Below are positions 33,690 through 45,192 of a DNA stretch of 64,000 bases, in pieces; position 1 is the first letter of the stretch, and each line of letters begins with the position of its first letter. Source of the DNA: Allomyces arbusculus (taxonomy: Eukaryota > Blastocladiomycota > Blastocladiomycetes > Blastocladiales > Blastocladiaceae); the NCBI GenBank assembly GCA_027604705.1, contig JADHYV010000001.1:930001-994000 (forward strand). The letters are read 5' to 3'. The notes below the pieces were generated by a model. That model saw nothing but the letters and a program-made list of their open reading frames with translations. It was not told the origin of the DNA and ran no database searches. Position numbers and translations under genes: made by a program.

Positions 33690-34554
33690 GGTGGCGCAAA
33701 AGGTGAGTTAGCAGGTAGAGGACGGGGTTGGATGAAGATCGTCGATTAAGCGTCGACGGGCAGGCACGGAGGAAGAGCAGGCGGGCCGCGGGCGGAGAGG
33801 AGAAGGCGCGGCGCGGTGCTTGACCAGGAGCGGCACGCGGGGTTGGTCGACGCGACGCGATGTCGAGTTTCGTTTGCCGGTGGTGGTGGGAACGCACGCT
33901 TTTGACGGATGGAGTCTCCCACTTCGACAGAGAGCGACGCGGTCACGCCAGCCACGTGTGCACAATGCAAGCCCTCCGACAGGCAGCGCACGCTTCGACT
34001 TCTCCCACGGCGCATCTCTTGGTTGCGATTCGCGCTGTTCGTGCCGGCAGACGGGAGCAATCATCTTTTCAGTGAAGTTCAACGCGAGCACATGGAGCGG
34101 GCTTGCCTTTTCCGTATATGACAATGATAAACGCGGTCACGTGTACGACAGGTTTGCCCACCTCAAGTCTTGCCCGTCGCTTTCGACGTGCTACCGGCAG
34201 CGAGCTGCCTGCTGCTGCAGGTGCATTCCTGGCCGACGGCGAACTCAACGACCACCCGACTTGCTGCAACGTGGCCGCGTGGATTCTTGACGCGATCACC
34301 GACCGTCGAACCGACCGGTTGCTCCAGGCATTGGTCGACTTGTGCGCCATCCGACAAGTCGCAACCACGCTGGCGGCGAGCCGCTCAGGTAGCAGCCCCA
34401 GCATCGCGCCACCCATTTAAGGGAAGAAGCAAAGCAGACAATCAAGATGTTTTGTATGCAACAATTCAGTCGCGTCCCTGATCGAACGTTGAAAGCGACA
34501 AAAAATTGACAAGACGTCGCCGTTCCGTAACACGCAGCTCAGTTCAAGGAAAAA
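33690..34554. other. Divergent promoter of RANBP1 and the 1209-residue coiled-coil gene
   Basis: This is 865 bp with no supported gene. Only short, mutually overlapping open frames are present and no TATA box is clear. Confidence 0.5.
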
Positions 34555-37500
34555 ATGGCGGCGGCGCGAACGCCCAAGCCGGCGGCGCCTGGTCATGCTG
34601 CCGCGCCAGCTGCTCCAGTGGCAACCGTCGCCGCGGGCGCTCCTGCAGCGACCACGGCTGTCCCTACGCTTCCGAGCCAAGCCTCGGTAGACCGCACCGC
34701 GTCGGCCACCGACATTCACCAAGGGGGGACCGGGTCCGCGACCGACGTTGGTGGTGCTCGCGGTGCCGCACCGGACCACAAGGCTCTGGTTGACGAGAAC
34801 CGCAAGTTGCGCGACCGGTTGGAGATGATGGCTGAGCAGAGCAACCAGGTTTATGCTTGGCCTTCGTTCTCGAATCGCTGATTTGAACCGCAAACTGACG
34901 ATGTCACTTTTTCCAGAACGCGATGCTCAAGGAAACCATCCAGGCACTCATGGCCGAAATCACCGACCTTAAGCGCAACCTCGAGACGGCGCGATACGAT
35001 CTGGCCACCCAATCCCACGCGCCACCCGCTCCTGCTCCTCCCGCACCGACCACCGACTCGGTATCAACCGAAACCGACCCGGTGCGCGTCCAGGACAGCC
35101 AAGTGCAATCAGCACACCCGGATCAGCCCGACGCCAAATTGCAGACCACCATCACCACGACACCCGCTATCGCCCCCCTCCCTGCCAGCACCGACCCATT
35201 TGCCATCTCTGGCGACCTTGGCCTACCCGTCCTGAACGCGGCCACGGGGGATCTCGGCACTGCGCCGTCTCCGGCCCCCACTAGCACCCACGCCCACGCC
35301 CTCGAATCCGAGCTGGCCGCAATGCAGACGCGGCACGCGGCCGAACTGGCGGCGTTGCAGGACGAGACTAATGCGTGCCGTCGCGACCTCGCCGCGGCAC
35401 AGGCACAACTCGCGGACGCGCAGGCGCGGATTGCCGAGCAGCAGCGGGGCGCCGATCAGCGCCGGGTCGAGTCGGACACGGCGCACCGTGCCGAACTCGA
35501 CCGCGAGCTGGCATGCGCACGGGCCGAATACCAGACTGACCTCGACGCGCAGGTCGCACGGGTGCTTGCGGAACACCAGCACGAGACGGACGCGCGGCTC
35601 GCACAGGTGCGCGCCGAACACCAGCGCCAGACGGACGCGCTGCTCGTACGTCTCCGCACCGAGCACCAGGCTGCGCTCGACACCCAACTCGCGCACGTGC
35701 GTGCCGAACACCAAGCATCCCTCGCCACCGCGCGCGCCGAGCATCAGGCCGTGCTCGACGCCAAACTCGCCGAATTCCAGCAAACGACCGTCTCACTCAC
35801 CGCAACCAACGCCGACCTCGAGGCGCGGCTGCAAGTCGCAACGACGCTCGCGCAATCGACCGAGGGCGACGCTAAGGTGCAAGCGCTCGAGCAGCAATTG
35901 CAGACGGCGTTGGCGGCGGCCAAGGACGCGTACGCGCGCGCCGACGCAGCACGGGCTGCGCACGACCAGGCGAAACGCACGATCGATGCGCAGGTCGCGG
36001 CGATCAACGAGGCAACGGCGGCGCGGGAACGGGTGCAAGTCGAAGTCGTGGCGGTGACGGCTGAGCTGGAGACGATGCGTGGGGTCGTGGCGGCACACGA
36101 GGGGGAGGTTGTACAGGTGCGTGATGAAATGGCGCGGGTGGAAACGGAGGCCGCTGCGCGCGCGGCAGCGCTCGAGGCAGAGGTCGGGCAGGCGCGCGCG
36201 GAGACAGCCAAGGCGCTTGAGGAGGTGCGCGATTTGACGGCACGGCACCGCGAGGTCGAGACGCAGCTGGTCGTGGTCAAAGGTAAGCACCACGACGCCG
36301 AGATGCAGCTCGGTGCGACCAAGGACGCGCTTCGGAACACTGAAGCGCAGGTCGTCACGGGCAAAGACAAGCAACTTGAGCTCGAGTCACAGCTGGGCGC
36401 GGCTAAGGACAAGAACCAGGCCCTTGAGACTCAACTGGCCTCGGCCAAGGACCAGCACTGCGCGCTAGAGACGCAGCTGGCCTCGGCCAAGGACAGCGCC
36501 CGCGGCCTCGAGACGCAACTGGCCGCGGCCAAGGTCCAGTGCCAGGAGACCGAGACGCAGCTCAAGGCGACCAAGGACAAGCTGCACGACATGGAGACGC
36601 AGCTCGCCGCTGAGAAGAGCAAGCGGCACGAAGTCGAGTCGCAACTGGCCACGGTCGAAGGCAAGGCGCGCGACCTGCAGACCAAGCACGACCAACTCGA
36701 AAAGGCCAAGCTCGCCGCTGACCAGAGCTACCAGCTCGTTGAGGGTCAACTGCAGCGCGCGCTCCAGGCCAGCACCGACCTGCAAGTCCAACTCGATACG
36801 GCCGTTGCCGACCGCGCCAAGCTCACGGCCGACGTACAGCGTGTGACCAAGGACAAGGAAGCGATCGAGCACCAAGCGCACAACACGCAGGCCGTCGCGC
36901 AGGAACTGCAGGACAAGTGGGAACGCACCGAGTCGGCGCGGAGCGACGCCGAGCGCGCAAAGAAACGGCTCGAGCAGCAAGTCAAGGAGGCGTTGGACGC
37001 GACCGAGTCATGGAAGGCCAAGCATGAAGCTCTCGAAAAGTCGATGCAGCAGGCCGAGCTCGCGAGACGCGACGCCGAGGCCGTCCTCGGTGCGACCAAG
37101 ATCAAGTTGGCCGATCTTGATCTCGCGCACGCCGCGCTCAAGGACCAGCTCGACGCGGCGCGCCGGCAACTCGAGGCCGCGGGGCAGCATGGGCGCACTG
37201 AGACAGAGCGCGCGGCTAAGCTCGAGGCCGGTATGGCCGAATTGCGGCAGCAGCTGACGGTTGTTCAGGCACAGGTCGCCGAGGGGAACGCCGCCAAGGC
37301 CGACCTCGAGGTGCTGCGGTCGTCGCAGGCGCGCACGGCTTTGGCACTGACCGAGTCCGAGGCCGAGCTCAAGGCCCTGCGCGCTACCGAGGCCGGGATT
37401 CGTCGTCAATTGCGCGAGCTAGAACTCGATTACTCTGAGGCTAAAGAGTTCCGTGACCAGCACGAATCGACGCTTGGCCTGCTGCGGGCCCAAGTGGCGG

Positions 37501-38252
37501 ATCTGACGGCGGCGCGGGACCAGGCACAGGCCGCGTTACCCGAGACCGCGGCCAAGGCACTGGGCCTCGAGCGGCAAGTCGCCGAGCTGCAGGCGGCCAA
37601 CGACGACCTCGAATCACGTCTGCGCGTGCAGGAAAAGAAGTCGGCGGCCATGATCCGCGAGCTGCAGCGCGAACTCAAGGACCGGCGCGCGCGCGCAGGC
37701 GAGTCGGTCGGTGACGAAGGCAACGGGACCGGGAACGACGTGGCCATGCTCTCGCACAGTAACAGCAAGGCGCCGTCGCAGTACTTGCCGTCGTCCCCGG
37801 CGATTGGGCTGGGTGGGTCGCACGCGACCGACGAGGAAATCGCGCACTTACATGACCGGATCGGCAAGCTCACGGCCGAGGTCGAGTCCAAGTCGAAGCT
37901 CTTGCAGCAATATATTCTCAAGGACAACCAAGGAGTCCTCGAAAAGCACTTGCTCGGCGTTCAGCAGCAGCAGAAGACAGCGACGGGCGGCGGGCTCTTT
38001 TCGAGCAGCCCAAGTACGGCGGCGCCGCGGTCGGGCGTGAGTATTGCCGCGCTCTCATCGACGTCGGCGCTCCAGAAAATGGACCATTCGCTGCTCGTCG
38101 AGGTCACGGTCAAGCTGCAAGCGCTGCTCGAAGAGCAAACGCTCAAGGCCGCGCAGCTGCAAGAAGACGTGGCCGCGCTCAACATGGAGCTGGCGCGGGT
38201 CAGCAGCGGCGGTGGGCACGGGGATGGGATCAGTCAAGGAGCGGGGAGGTGA
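34555..38252 (+). CDS. Long coiled-coil protein, golgin/CCDC186-like
   Basis: Two exons, 34555-34848 and 34917-38252, give about 1209 residues. The 68-nt intron has donor GTTTAT, a CTGAC branch and acceptor CCAG, phase 0. The first 70 residues are Ala/Pro-rich. Coiled coil starts at DENRKLRDRLEMM, pauses in a Pro/Thr-rich stretch (about 125-220), and is then almost continuous from about 230 to 1000. It contains two blocks of roughly 14-residue repeats, one built on RAEHQ-x5-LDTQL and one on LETQLASAKD. The C-terminus has TAEVESKSKLLQQYILKD and a last helix LLVEVTVKLQALLEEQTLKAAQLQEDV. The KSKLLQQYILK segment recalls the conserved end of CCDC186-type golgins; that is a resemblance from memory, not a search result. 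A tether or scaffold role on Golgi or endosomal membranes is likely. Confidence 0.8.
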
Positions 38253-38436
38253 ACTGGATGCGGGTGGACTCTTCGAGTGGCGGCAACTAGCCTTTTGATG
38301 AATTCACTTTTGTTTCTGTCTCTCTCTCTCCACCTGGTTGAACGATTGTCACGACCAGAAAGAAGAACCCAGCGCGAGGGTCAGAAAAGAGGGAACTAGT
38401 GCAGGGGGGGTCAAAACTGCTCATTTCAAGCTAAAT

Positions 38437-39892
38437 TCAGTGCGGGCGTCCACTCTTCAGCACATTCTGATTATCAGGAGGCGACGCCCCCCGCTTCTCG
38501 GCCGCTTTTGCCCGTGCGGCCTCGCGGATACGCGCACTGCGCCGCCTGGGTGGTGATGCGGTCGCGTCTTCGTCGCTCGTCGGAGCGGCAGGTGGTTCGG
38601 GCTTCTCTTTGGTGATTGTTGCGGGGCCTGGCGCGGTTGCGTACATGTACGTGCCGACTGCGACGAGGATCGGGCCCCCGAGCGTCTGCACCGTCAGTGG
38701 CGTGCCAAACGACAGCATGCTGAGCAGGAGCGAGACGAGTTTGCGAATCGTGAGGATCAGGTTGGTCGTAAGCGACGACGCGAGGCTGGTCAGCTGGTGG
38801 ACTGCGGAAATGCAAAGGTATCTGGAGGAGCGGAGAAAGAGGCCACAACGACGCATTTGTCCGTCAGATGCCGAAAACGTCGCACACATCGGTATGAGGG
38901 TGACGAAGCCGTACTGGGTGGCGGTATTAAAGGCGAGCATTAGCCACAGCGAAGGAATCCACGGGATGACAGATGGCGGTGAGGCATTGAAGACGGTGAT
39001 CTCGCGCGATATGGACGGGGCCAGGACGAGGAAAATGGGCAATGCAAGCGCATGCTAAAGAAACCCGCGAAAGAACGTCCCACAGTTAGCTTGACCTTGC
39101 CCACCGTCGGAATACGCGAAAAATGTTGGTGACGGACCGAATAGAAGAGCCCCTCCTCCCAATGTCGTCCATACTTGTGGTAAATATGCTCTTGGTACAG
39201 GCCCATGAATCCGGACAAGATCAACGCGCCGGACATCAACAAGATGCCGATCGTGTAGTGGGACAAGCTCGTCGCCGACGACGCGATCGTTGACCTCGGT
39301 TGGGCCATGATCACGGTCGACATGACACCCACCGACACGAGGAGGACCGCCATCACGGCTCGTAATGGATATCTAGTCGGCACGAAAAGGTGGAAATGAG
39401 ACTCAGCGCACAGATCGACGCGATTGACCTGGAAAAATTAGGCACAAACCGGCGGCGCGCGACAAGGACATTGATGGCCATCGCGACCATGAGCGACCCG
39501 CTGCGAAACACGATATGCACGGGCATCGGGACCTTGTACGCGAGTGCGAGATTGTTCATGACATTGACGAGCGTGAACGCCACGACAATCACCATCCATT
39601 TCGCGTACGGGATCACGGGAGGGCGCAATCGCCACGACGGTCGCCACCATGGGTCCGACGGCGCCCTTGGGCGCGGCTCGAGAAATCGCGGCAGGTTCAC
39701 GGCCGAGACAAACGCGAACTGAGCGAACGTCAAAAGATGCGTTGACGAGGATTCCATGCGCACGAGCCGTTCGAGAAAGTAGGCGTTTGAGCAACAGCCG
39801 CCAAAGACGAGCGCAACGGCGAAGCACCATGCATCGCGCAGGGCAAGCGTCGTGATGGGGGCCACGGCGGAGCGAGGAGAAGTTGATGGCAT
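38437..39892 (-). CDS. YEA4: UDP-N-acetylglucosamine transporter, SLC35B4/YEA4 type
   Basis: Four exons on the minus strand, 39429-39892, 39138-39372, 38886-39054 and 38437-38801, give about 410 residues. The introns are 56, 83 and 84 nt in phases 2, 0 and 1; the last is in frame and stop-free. About ten hydrophobic helices are spread over residues 15-340. Family marks are GGCCSNAYFLERL near the start, LVNVMNNLALAYKVPMPVHIVFRSGSLM, GLYQEHIYHKYGRHWEEGLFYSHALALPIF and LTTNLILTIRKLVSLLLS. Homologues exchange UDP-GlcNAc (and UDP-xylose in animals) across ER or Golgi membranes for chitin and glycan synthesis. A basic, Arg/Ala-rich tail of about 60 residues is longer than usual. The first in-frame ATG was used; the frame is open upstream without another ATG. 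Confidence 0.9.
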
Positions 39893-40735
39893 GGCTGGTG
39901 CGGAATTATGGTCGACGCTAGCAGCAGTACTCAGAGCGGGGTGATACGAGCCGGAGTGGGTCTGAAGCGGCAATGGTCTGCGGGCCGCGTCTACCAGCGG
40001 GTGGGGAATCTGCGGGCACTCGAAATCTTGCGGGGACTCGAGATTGCCGACAAAGATGTTGGAAGCAATTATGCTGTGGGTGCCGGTGGAGGTGTTGGAT
40101 CAGGTGCAGCAAGACAAAACGATCGCCCCGCTGGCCAGACGCCTGCGGTGGAGAAGCACGTGTCCGCGCTGAGGCAGCCTCTGCCTCACGGCGACAACGG
40201 CAATGCATGAGTCAACGCGACAGAAAAGTGCACACTCTTGCACCAATACCCTCCATACCTCAGCGGGAATTATTGCTGACGACGCGCACCGCCTTCACGG
40301 CCTGCGGCGACGGTTTAAGGCATGCTGGCTGGAATGTGGTATGTACTCTCGCGCCGTGTCGCGTCTGTCGTGAATATTTGAAAGCACACTCGGCATTGAT
40401 GGACGGGAAGCGAGCACGTGTTGTGTTGACGCGTTATGACTAGCTATTTTTTTTGCGGGGCCAAAGGGGCAACTTCGAGGAATCGCGCCTTGAAAGTGAG
40501 TCTTGACCAACGGTGATAGTTGCCCTGAAGGCCTGTTGGCTGTCGGGCAAAAGCACGCCCACGTCCACAGGTTAGAGGAAAAAATGACCAGAAATCGGAT
40601 TCTCATATTGTCGGACAGCTTATCTACATGTGGGCGACGACAAAAAGGGACAGGAGCAAGAGCACAAAATTGGGCAACAAAAAAGATCAACAAAACCGAG
40701 CAAGGCCGCCTAGCACCGCCAACGCGCAAAAAAAA
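39893..40735. other. Intergenic region between the YEA4-type gene and a coiled-coil gene
   Basis: This is 840 bp. It holds the promoter of the transporter and the 3' end of the coiled-coil gene downstream, both on the minus strand. No further coding region is supported. Confidence 0.5.
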
Positions 40736-42391
40736 TCACGACTCGCTCGCGCTATCCACGTCAATATTCGCCATGGCCATAAGCTCCTGGATCGTGTCCT
40801 CGTAAACGTCGCGCAAGACCGTCCAATACGACAACTTGAGCGACAAGCTCGACAGCTTTTCCTCGTACTCGCGGCTTGACGGGTTCGACTGCAAAATCGA
40901 CTTCAAGTGGTGCACGTGCACCTTGTAGGCCTCGAGCTCCATTTCTAGATCCTGGTTGGTCGCAGGCGCCGCCTCGACCTGCCACGACATGGGACGCGAC
41001 CGGAAATCCGACCGCCGCTTGAGCTTCTTGGCCTCAGCCGCCTGCTCCTCGGCGCGGTCGCGCAACCCTTCGAGCTCGGCCTCGGCACGACGCCGCGCCA
41101 GTTCGGCCTCGCGCGCTTGACGCTCCACTTCCTTGAGCTGCTTGGCAAACTCGGCACGCTCGAGCTCCAGCTGGTCGGCAAACGCACGGTCGAGCGCCTT
41201 GATTTGGGACGGGGGTGGCGGCGCGTCCGTCTCGATGCCTGACCCGGCCGGGTCCGGGCCTGCGCTGGCGGCTGCGGTCGGGGCCGCGACGGGGGACACG
41301 GGGATCGGCAGCGCCGACCCGCGGCGAGCCATGTTTTCCTGAAACTGCGTTTGCCGCTGGTCCTGCTGCACTTCGAGCAGCTGGGCGCGCAGCTTCTCGT
41401 TCTCGGCGGCCAGTTGCTCAGCGTGCGCGGTCATCTTGCGAAGCTGCTGCTCCGTGTCGGCGAACCGGTCCAGGTCGCGGTGCAGCTTGGCGACGAGCGA
41501 CTCCTGCTCAAACAATTGGTCTTGCGCCTGCGTGAGCTGTTCGTGCAGCCGGTCATTCACGACTTCGCGCTCACGGACGTCGGCGCGCAATTCGTCCACG
41601 TCGGCCTCGAGGTCGGCAATCCGGTCGTATTTCGCGGCATTATCCGCGTGCGCCTGGTCAAACAGCATTTGCAAGTGCCGCATCTGTTCGTCGGTCGCGC
41701 GCATTTTCTTGACCGTCTCGTCATTGGTTTTCGCCAAGTCGGCGACCTTGCGCTTGTACTCGGCAAGCGATTCGCGCAGCGTCACGTTATCGCGGCGTAA
41801 CGCGGCCGACTCGGAGTAGAGCGGCGACTGCGGCATCGCGTGCGGCTCAATCAAGACCGAAGCAATCTTTTGCTGCCGGATACTGTGGTAAAGAGCATCA
41901 ATGTCGTCGTCGGGCAATTCGTCGGCGAGCGAAGCCAGGTCAAAGGGCTTGCTCATATCGGCCGCGGCCGCGCGGGACGTGTCAACGCGCGCGGGCAACG
42001 GGCGCGCCGGTTTCGGGGCCGCGCGTGTCGGCGTCGACGGCAGCGGCGCAGACGGTGCGGGTGCCGACGACGACCCGAGCGAACTTGCGGGCGAGGCCGC
42101 GAGCTTGCGCATGAGCGGCGACATGGGGCTCGGCACGGCTCCGCGCGGACTGGGCGCGCCGCCGGGAGGGCCGCCATTACTGCCGTTGCTGTTGAGCCGC
42201 TGCGGGATGGGCTTGATAGGTGCGGGCGCGCGCACGGGCACGGTCGGAATGCGTTGCAAGGCCGCCATGTCCTGCTCGTAGTCGAGCACTTGGCTCTGCA
42301 GCGCCAGCATCTGCGAGTGCAGCCGGTCCACGTCGGTAACGCCTGGCGACGCGGGCGGCGCCGCGCCGGGTCCTGAAGTGGCCATCGACAT
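40736..42391 (-). CDS. Coiled-coil protein of unknown function
   Basis: One exon of about 551 residues starting MSMATSGPG. The frame stays open for 180 nt upstream but without an ATG. A first short helix (VDRLHSQMLALQSQVLDYEQDM) is followed by a Pro/Ser/Ala-rich linker. An acidic-hydrophobic patch, FDLASLADELPDDDIDALYHSIRQQKIASVL, comes next. A coiled coil runs over about 185-345 (ALRRDNVTLRESLAEYKRKV to ENEKLRAQLLEVQQDQ), with a second at about 400-450, rich in RAEFAKQLKEVERQARE. The C-terminus ends SLSLKLSYWTVLRDVYEDTIQELMAMANIDVD, which looks like a folded module and may be the functional part. No motor, GTPase or membrane motif is seen. A cytoskeletal adaptor is a guess only. Confidence 0.75.
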   Translation of the reverse strand: MSMATSGPGAAPPASPGVTDVDRLHSQMLALQSQVLDYEQDMAALQRIPTVPVRAPAPIKPIPQRLNSNGSNGGPPGGAPSPRGAVPSPMSPLMRKLAASPASSLGSSSAPAPSAPLPSTPTRAAPKPARPLPARVDTSRAAAADMSKPFDLASLADELPDDDIDALYHSIRQQKIASVLIEPHAMPQSPLYSESAALRRDNVTLRESLAEYKRKVADLAKTNDETVKKMRATDEQMRHLQMLFDQAHADNAAKYDRIADLEADVDELRADVREREVVNDRLHEQLTQAQDQLFEQESLVAKLHRDLDRFADTEQQLRKMTAHAEQLAAENEKLRAQLLEVQQDQRQTQFQENMARRGSALPIPVSPVAAPTAAASAGPDPAGSGIETDAPPPPSQIKALDRAFADQLELERAEFAKQLKEVERQAREAELARRRAEAELEGLRDRAEEQAAEAKKLKRRSDFRSRPMSWQVEAAPATNQDLEMELEAYKVHVHHLKSILQSNPSSREYEEKLSSLSLKLSYWTVLRDVYEDTIQELMAMANIDVDSASES

Positions 42392-43104
42392 TGGTGCGCA
42401 GCGGCGGCAGACAGGTGGCGACAGACAGGCGGCGTGGGGTGGGACAGACTGCACAGGGGACTGGGCGACGTGCGCGACGCGCAGGGCCGCAGGTCGTGCC
42501 GGGGAGGGCTGCAGAAGCTCGACGAGGCGTGGGGCGAGCAGGTGCAGCAAGTTGCGGCCCGGCGGAGCGGACACGATGCGCGTGTTGGTGTCGTCGAGAG
42601 TCGGGATGGGCGAGACGAGAGGAAGAGACGATGCCGGTGGGCCGAGGCAGGAACTGGGCAGGAACGCCCATGGCAGAGACGCGCGCCGAAAATGAAGGCC
42701 ATCGACTGCAAACGGGGCCTGCCAGCATGACCATTCAGCACTTCATTGGCCTCGATTGACCGAACCAGCAACAGCTCCGCAAAACCAATACTTGAATTCA
42801 TTCCCGAACATGCAATGTACTCTAGCGAACAAGAAAAACGAACCGACCCGAATCCCGCACGGGCACGGCGAACTAGCGACGCGATGCGCCGAGAACCGAC
42901 CGAACGAGCGAGCGGGGGGTGTGTCCAAAACCCGACAAAACTTGGACCAAAAAACGAGCGGGAAACGACCACAACGACAAGAGCAAACAGTCGCGCGCCG
43001 CAACTCTACAGAGGGGCCGCACCTTGGCGACTCACGGGCGTGCGCGCGAGCAAACGGTAGCGGCGGTGGCGGTGGCGCCGGCGGGAGGGGCGCTCGCGCC
43101 GCGT
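42392..43104. other. Intergenic region between the coiled-coil and G-alpha genes
   Basis: This is 710 bp, promoter of the coiled-coil gene and 3' flank of the G-alpha gene (both minus strand). An AAC/CGAAC-rich stretch lies at 42770-43020. No gene is supported. Confidence 0.5.
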
Positions 43105-45192
43105 CTACATAATACCACTGTCCTTGAGCGCATTCTGCAAGATCGTGTCCTTGACCGCGGCAAAGACGAGCCGGATATTGGACGTGTCGGTCGCGCACGT
43201 CAAGTGCGGGTAGATCTTGAGCTTGAGCCGGTTCAGCAGCGTAAACTTGTACAGGATATACTTGGCGGCCTTGTTCAAGTCGTCGCCGCCCGTGTAGTCT
43301 TCAAAGTACCGGCTGAGCGGCACCTTGGTCAGCTTTTCTTTGAACAGGTCGAGCTTGTTCAGGAACAGGATGATGCTACGTTCGCAAAAAGCAGGAGGTA
43401 ATGGTCAACATCGACCCGTATCGACGGGAGCCTGGGGTGGAGCGAGCGCACCTTGCCCGAACAAACCAGCGCGAGTTGATGACCTACGTCAATGAATTCG
43501 AAGCGTTAGTTTGACCGCAGCGACTAACTTCACAAGCGGACTGTCCAACGCACCGACTCGAAGAGCACAAGCGACTCGGCCATTCGGTTTTGCGACGAGT
43601 CCTCGAGCAGCGTCTGGTCGTACTCGCTCAGCGCCACGCAAAAAATGATCGATGTCACGCCCTCGAAGCAGTGAATCCACTTCTTGCGCTCGCTTCGTTG
43701 GCCGCCCACGTCAAACATGCTACGTGATCGAAGAACTGCGTGAGCTCACCTCGGATGGGCATTCTGGGCCAAAATTCAGAGTTCAACGTACTGGATGTGC
43801 AACGGGCCCGTCGTGAACCTTGTCTCAATCATCCCCGTCGTCTTGATACGCGCGCACAGCACGTCCTGCTCGTTTGGGACGTAGTCGGGCGCGGCTATCC
43901 TCCTTACCTCGTTGAAGAAGCTAACAGAATATGGCGAGCGAGCATCAGTGACCCTACCTCCCATCGCACGAGCAGAGACAACACGTCAAAATGTCGTACT
44001 AGGGCGCAGAATCCATGAGGTAAAAATCGCTCGTGCGCATCAAGAGCCGCGGAATCACCGGGTCCTTCCAAATCGACTCGATGATCTCACCGGCCTCGGG
44101 GTACAAGGACGGCTCGTCGGTGTTGATGATGTGGTGATCGAGCAAGTAGAGGAACCGCAGCGCGAGTTGCTAGGCACACATCCACAAAACTTGCGCGTCA
44201 GAAACCAAGTCCGACGAGAACAGCGTGCAACTGCACCGAAACGCATCCCTACGCTCGCGTACCTTGTTGATATCCCATTCGTACTCGTAGTTGAAGCCGT
44301 GCGCGGCCTCGATGAGCCCGCGCAGCGAGTCGGTGATGTTGGCAAACACAATCGACCGGTACCCGATCAGCTCGGCCTTGGTGAAACCTATTTTTTTTTT
44401 TTTTTTTGAATCAATGTGGACCCGTGGTCAGATGCCAGCACTCCCCTCGTTTCCGGTACATAACCCTGGCGCAGCGCGCGTACCGCTCTGGTGAATAATC
44501 TTCATTTGCTTGACGATGGTGCTAATGAAAGCGGGAATGGCGCAAGAGCGCATGCCGTTACAATTAGCATCCCCGGCTCCCGAGATGAGCAACCATTGCC
44601 CGAAAAAGAATGGAATGGACAGGGATGCCGGGCCCACCATCCCATCCCATTCGGCCCAGCAGGTTACACACGCTTCATGCGCGCGCTCGGTTCATCGATC
44701 GCGTACCTTTTCCCACTTTCCCCCGATCCTGCAACGTGCGATCAAGGCAGACATCAAACGTGTCGAACGGCGGCGGCGCACGGCCGGCAACGGCGGTGGC
44801 GGACGGCGGCAGCGGACAGCGAGGATTTGGTGAAGGCGGCGTCGGGATGGGGGCGTCGGGCGAGCCGGGAAATGTCGGACATCGAACATCAGCGAACATG
44901 GGGGCGGAGTGGAGGGAGAGGAGAAATGGATCACAGGCAAGTTAGACAAGCCCGTTGAAAAACACCAGGTCGGGCATCACCAGCTCCACGAAAAAAAAAA
45001 AAAAAGAAAAAGCTGGGATGAGAGAGAGCTGATCACAGCAGAGCGGAGCAGAGCGAGGCAGAGTGGATCCGCACCAAGGAGCAAAATCTTGCATTCCCGT
45101 TTGAACTTTTCCGCGTCAAGCGCGAGCTGGCGGTCAATCTCGGCACTGCGCTGGCGCGCCGCCTCGTCATCGGACGAGAGACAGGCTCCCAT
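43105..45192 (-). CDS. Heterotrimeric G-protein alpha subunit
   Basis: Nine exons on the minus strand give about 355 residues, the canonical length: 45075-45192, 44707-44728, 44484-44521, 44263-44387, 44003-44169, 43792-43920, 43554-43719, 43452-43483 and 43105-43375. MGACLS gives N-myristoylation at Gly2 and probable palmitoylation at Cys4. The P-loop GSGESGKST (about 40-48) is coded by a 22-nt microexon plus its neighbours. CARIKTTG holds the switch I Arg, [14 protein letters not shown] is switch [10 protein letters not shown] is the guanine-binding NKxD, and TCATDTSN completes the set. The protein relays GPCR signals from the plasma membrane. The C-terminus ALKDSGIM lacks the Cys at -4 needed for pertussis-toxin modification. 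The nearest class is fungal or Gi-like. Exon 8 is only 32 nt, and all joins restore family sequence. Confidence 0.95.
44391..44408 (-). repeat. Poly(A) tract just before a G-alpha 3' splice site
   Basis: About 18 T on the plus strand, read as poly(A) in the sense of the gene, directly precede the TAG acceptor of G-alpha exon 4, where a pyrimidine tract would be expected. Confidence 0.8.
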
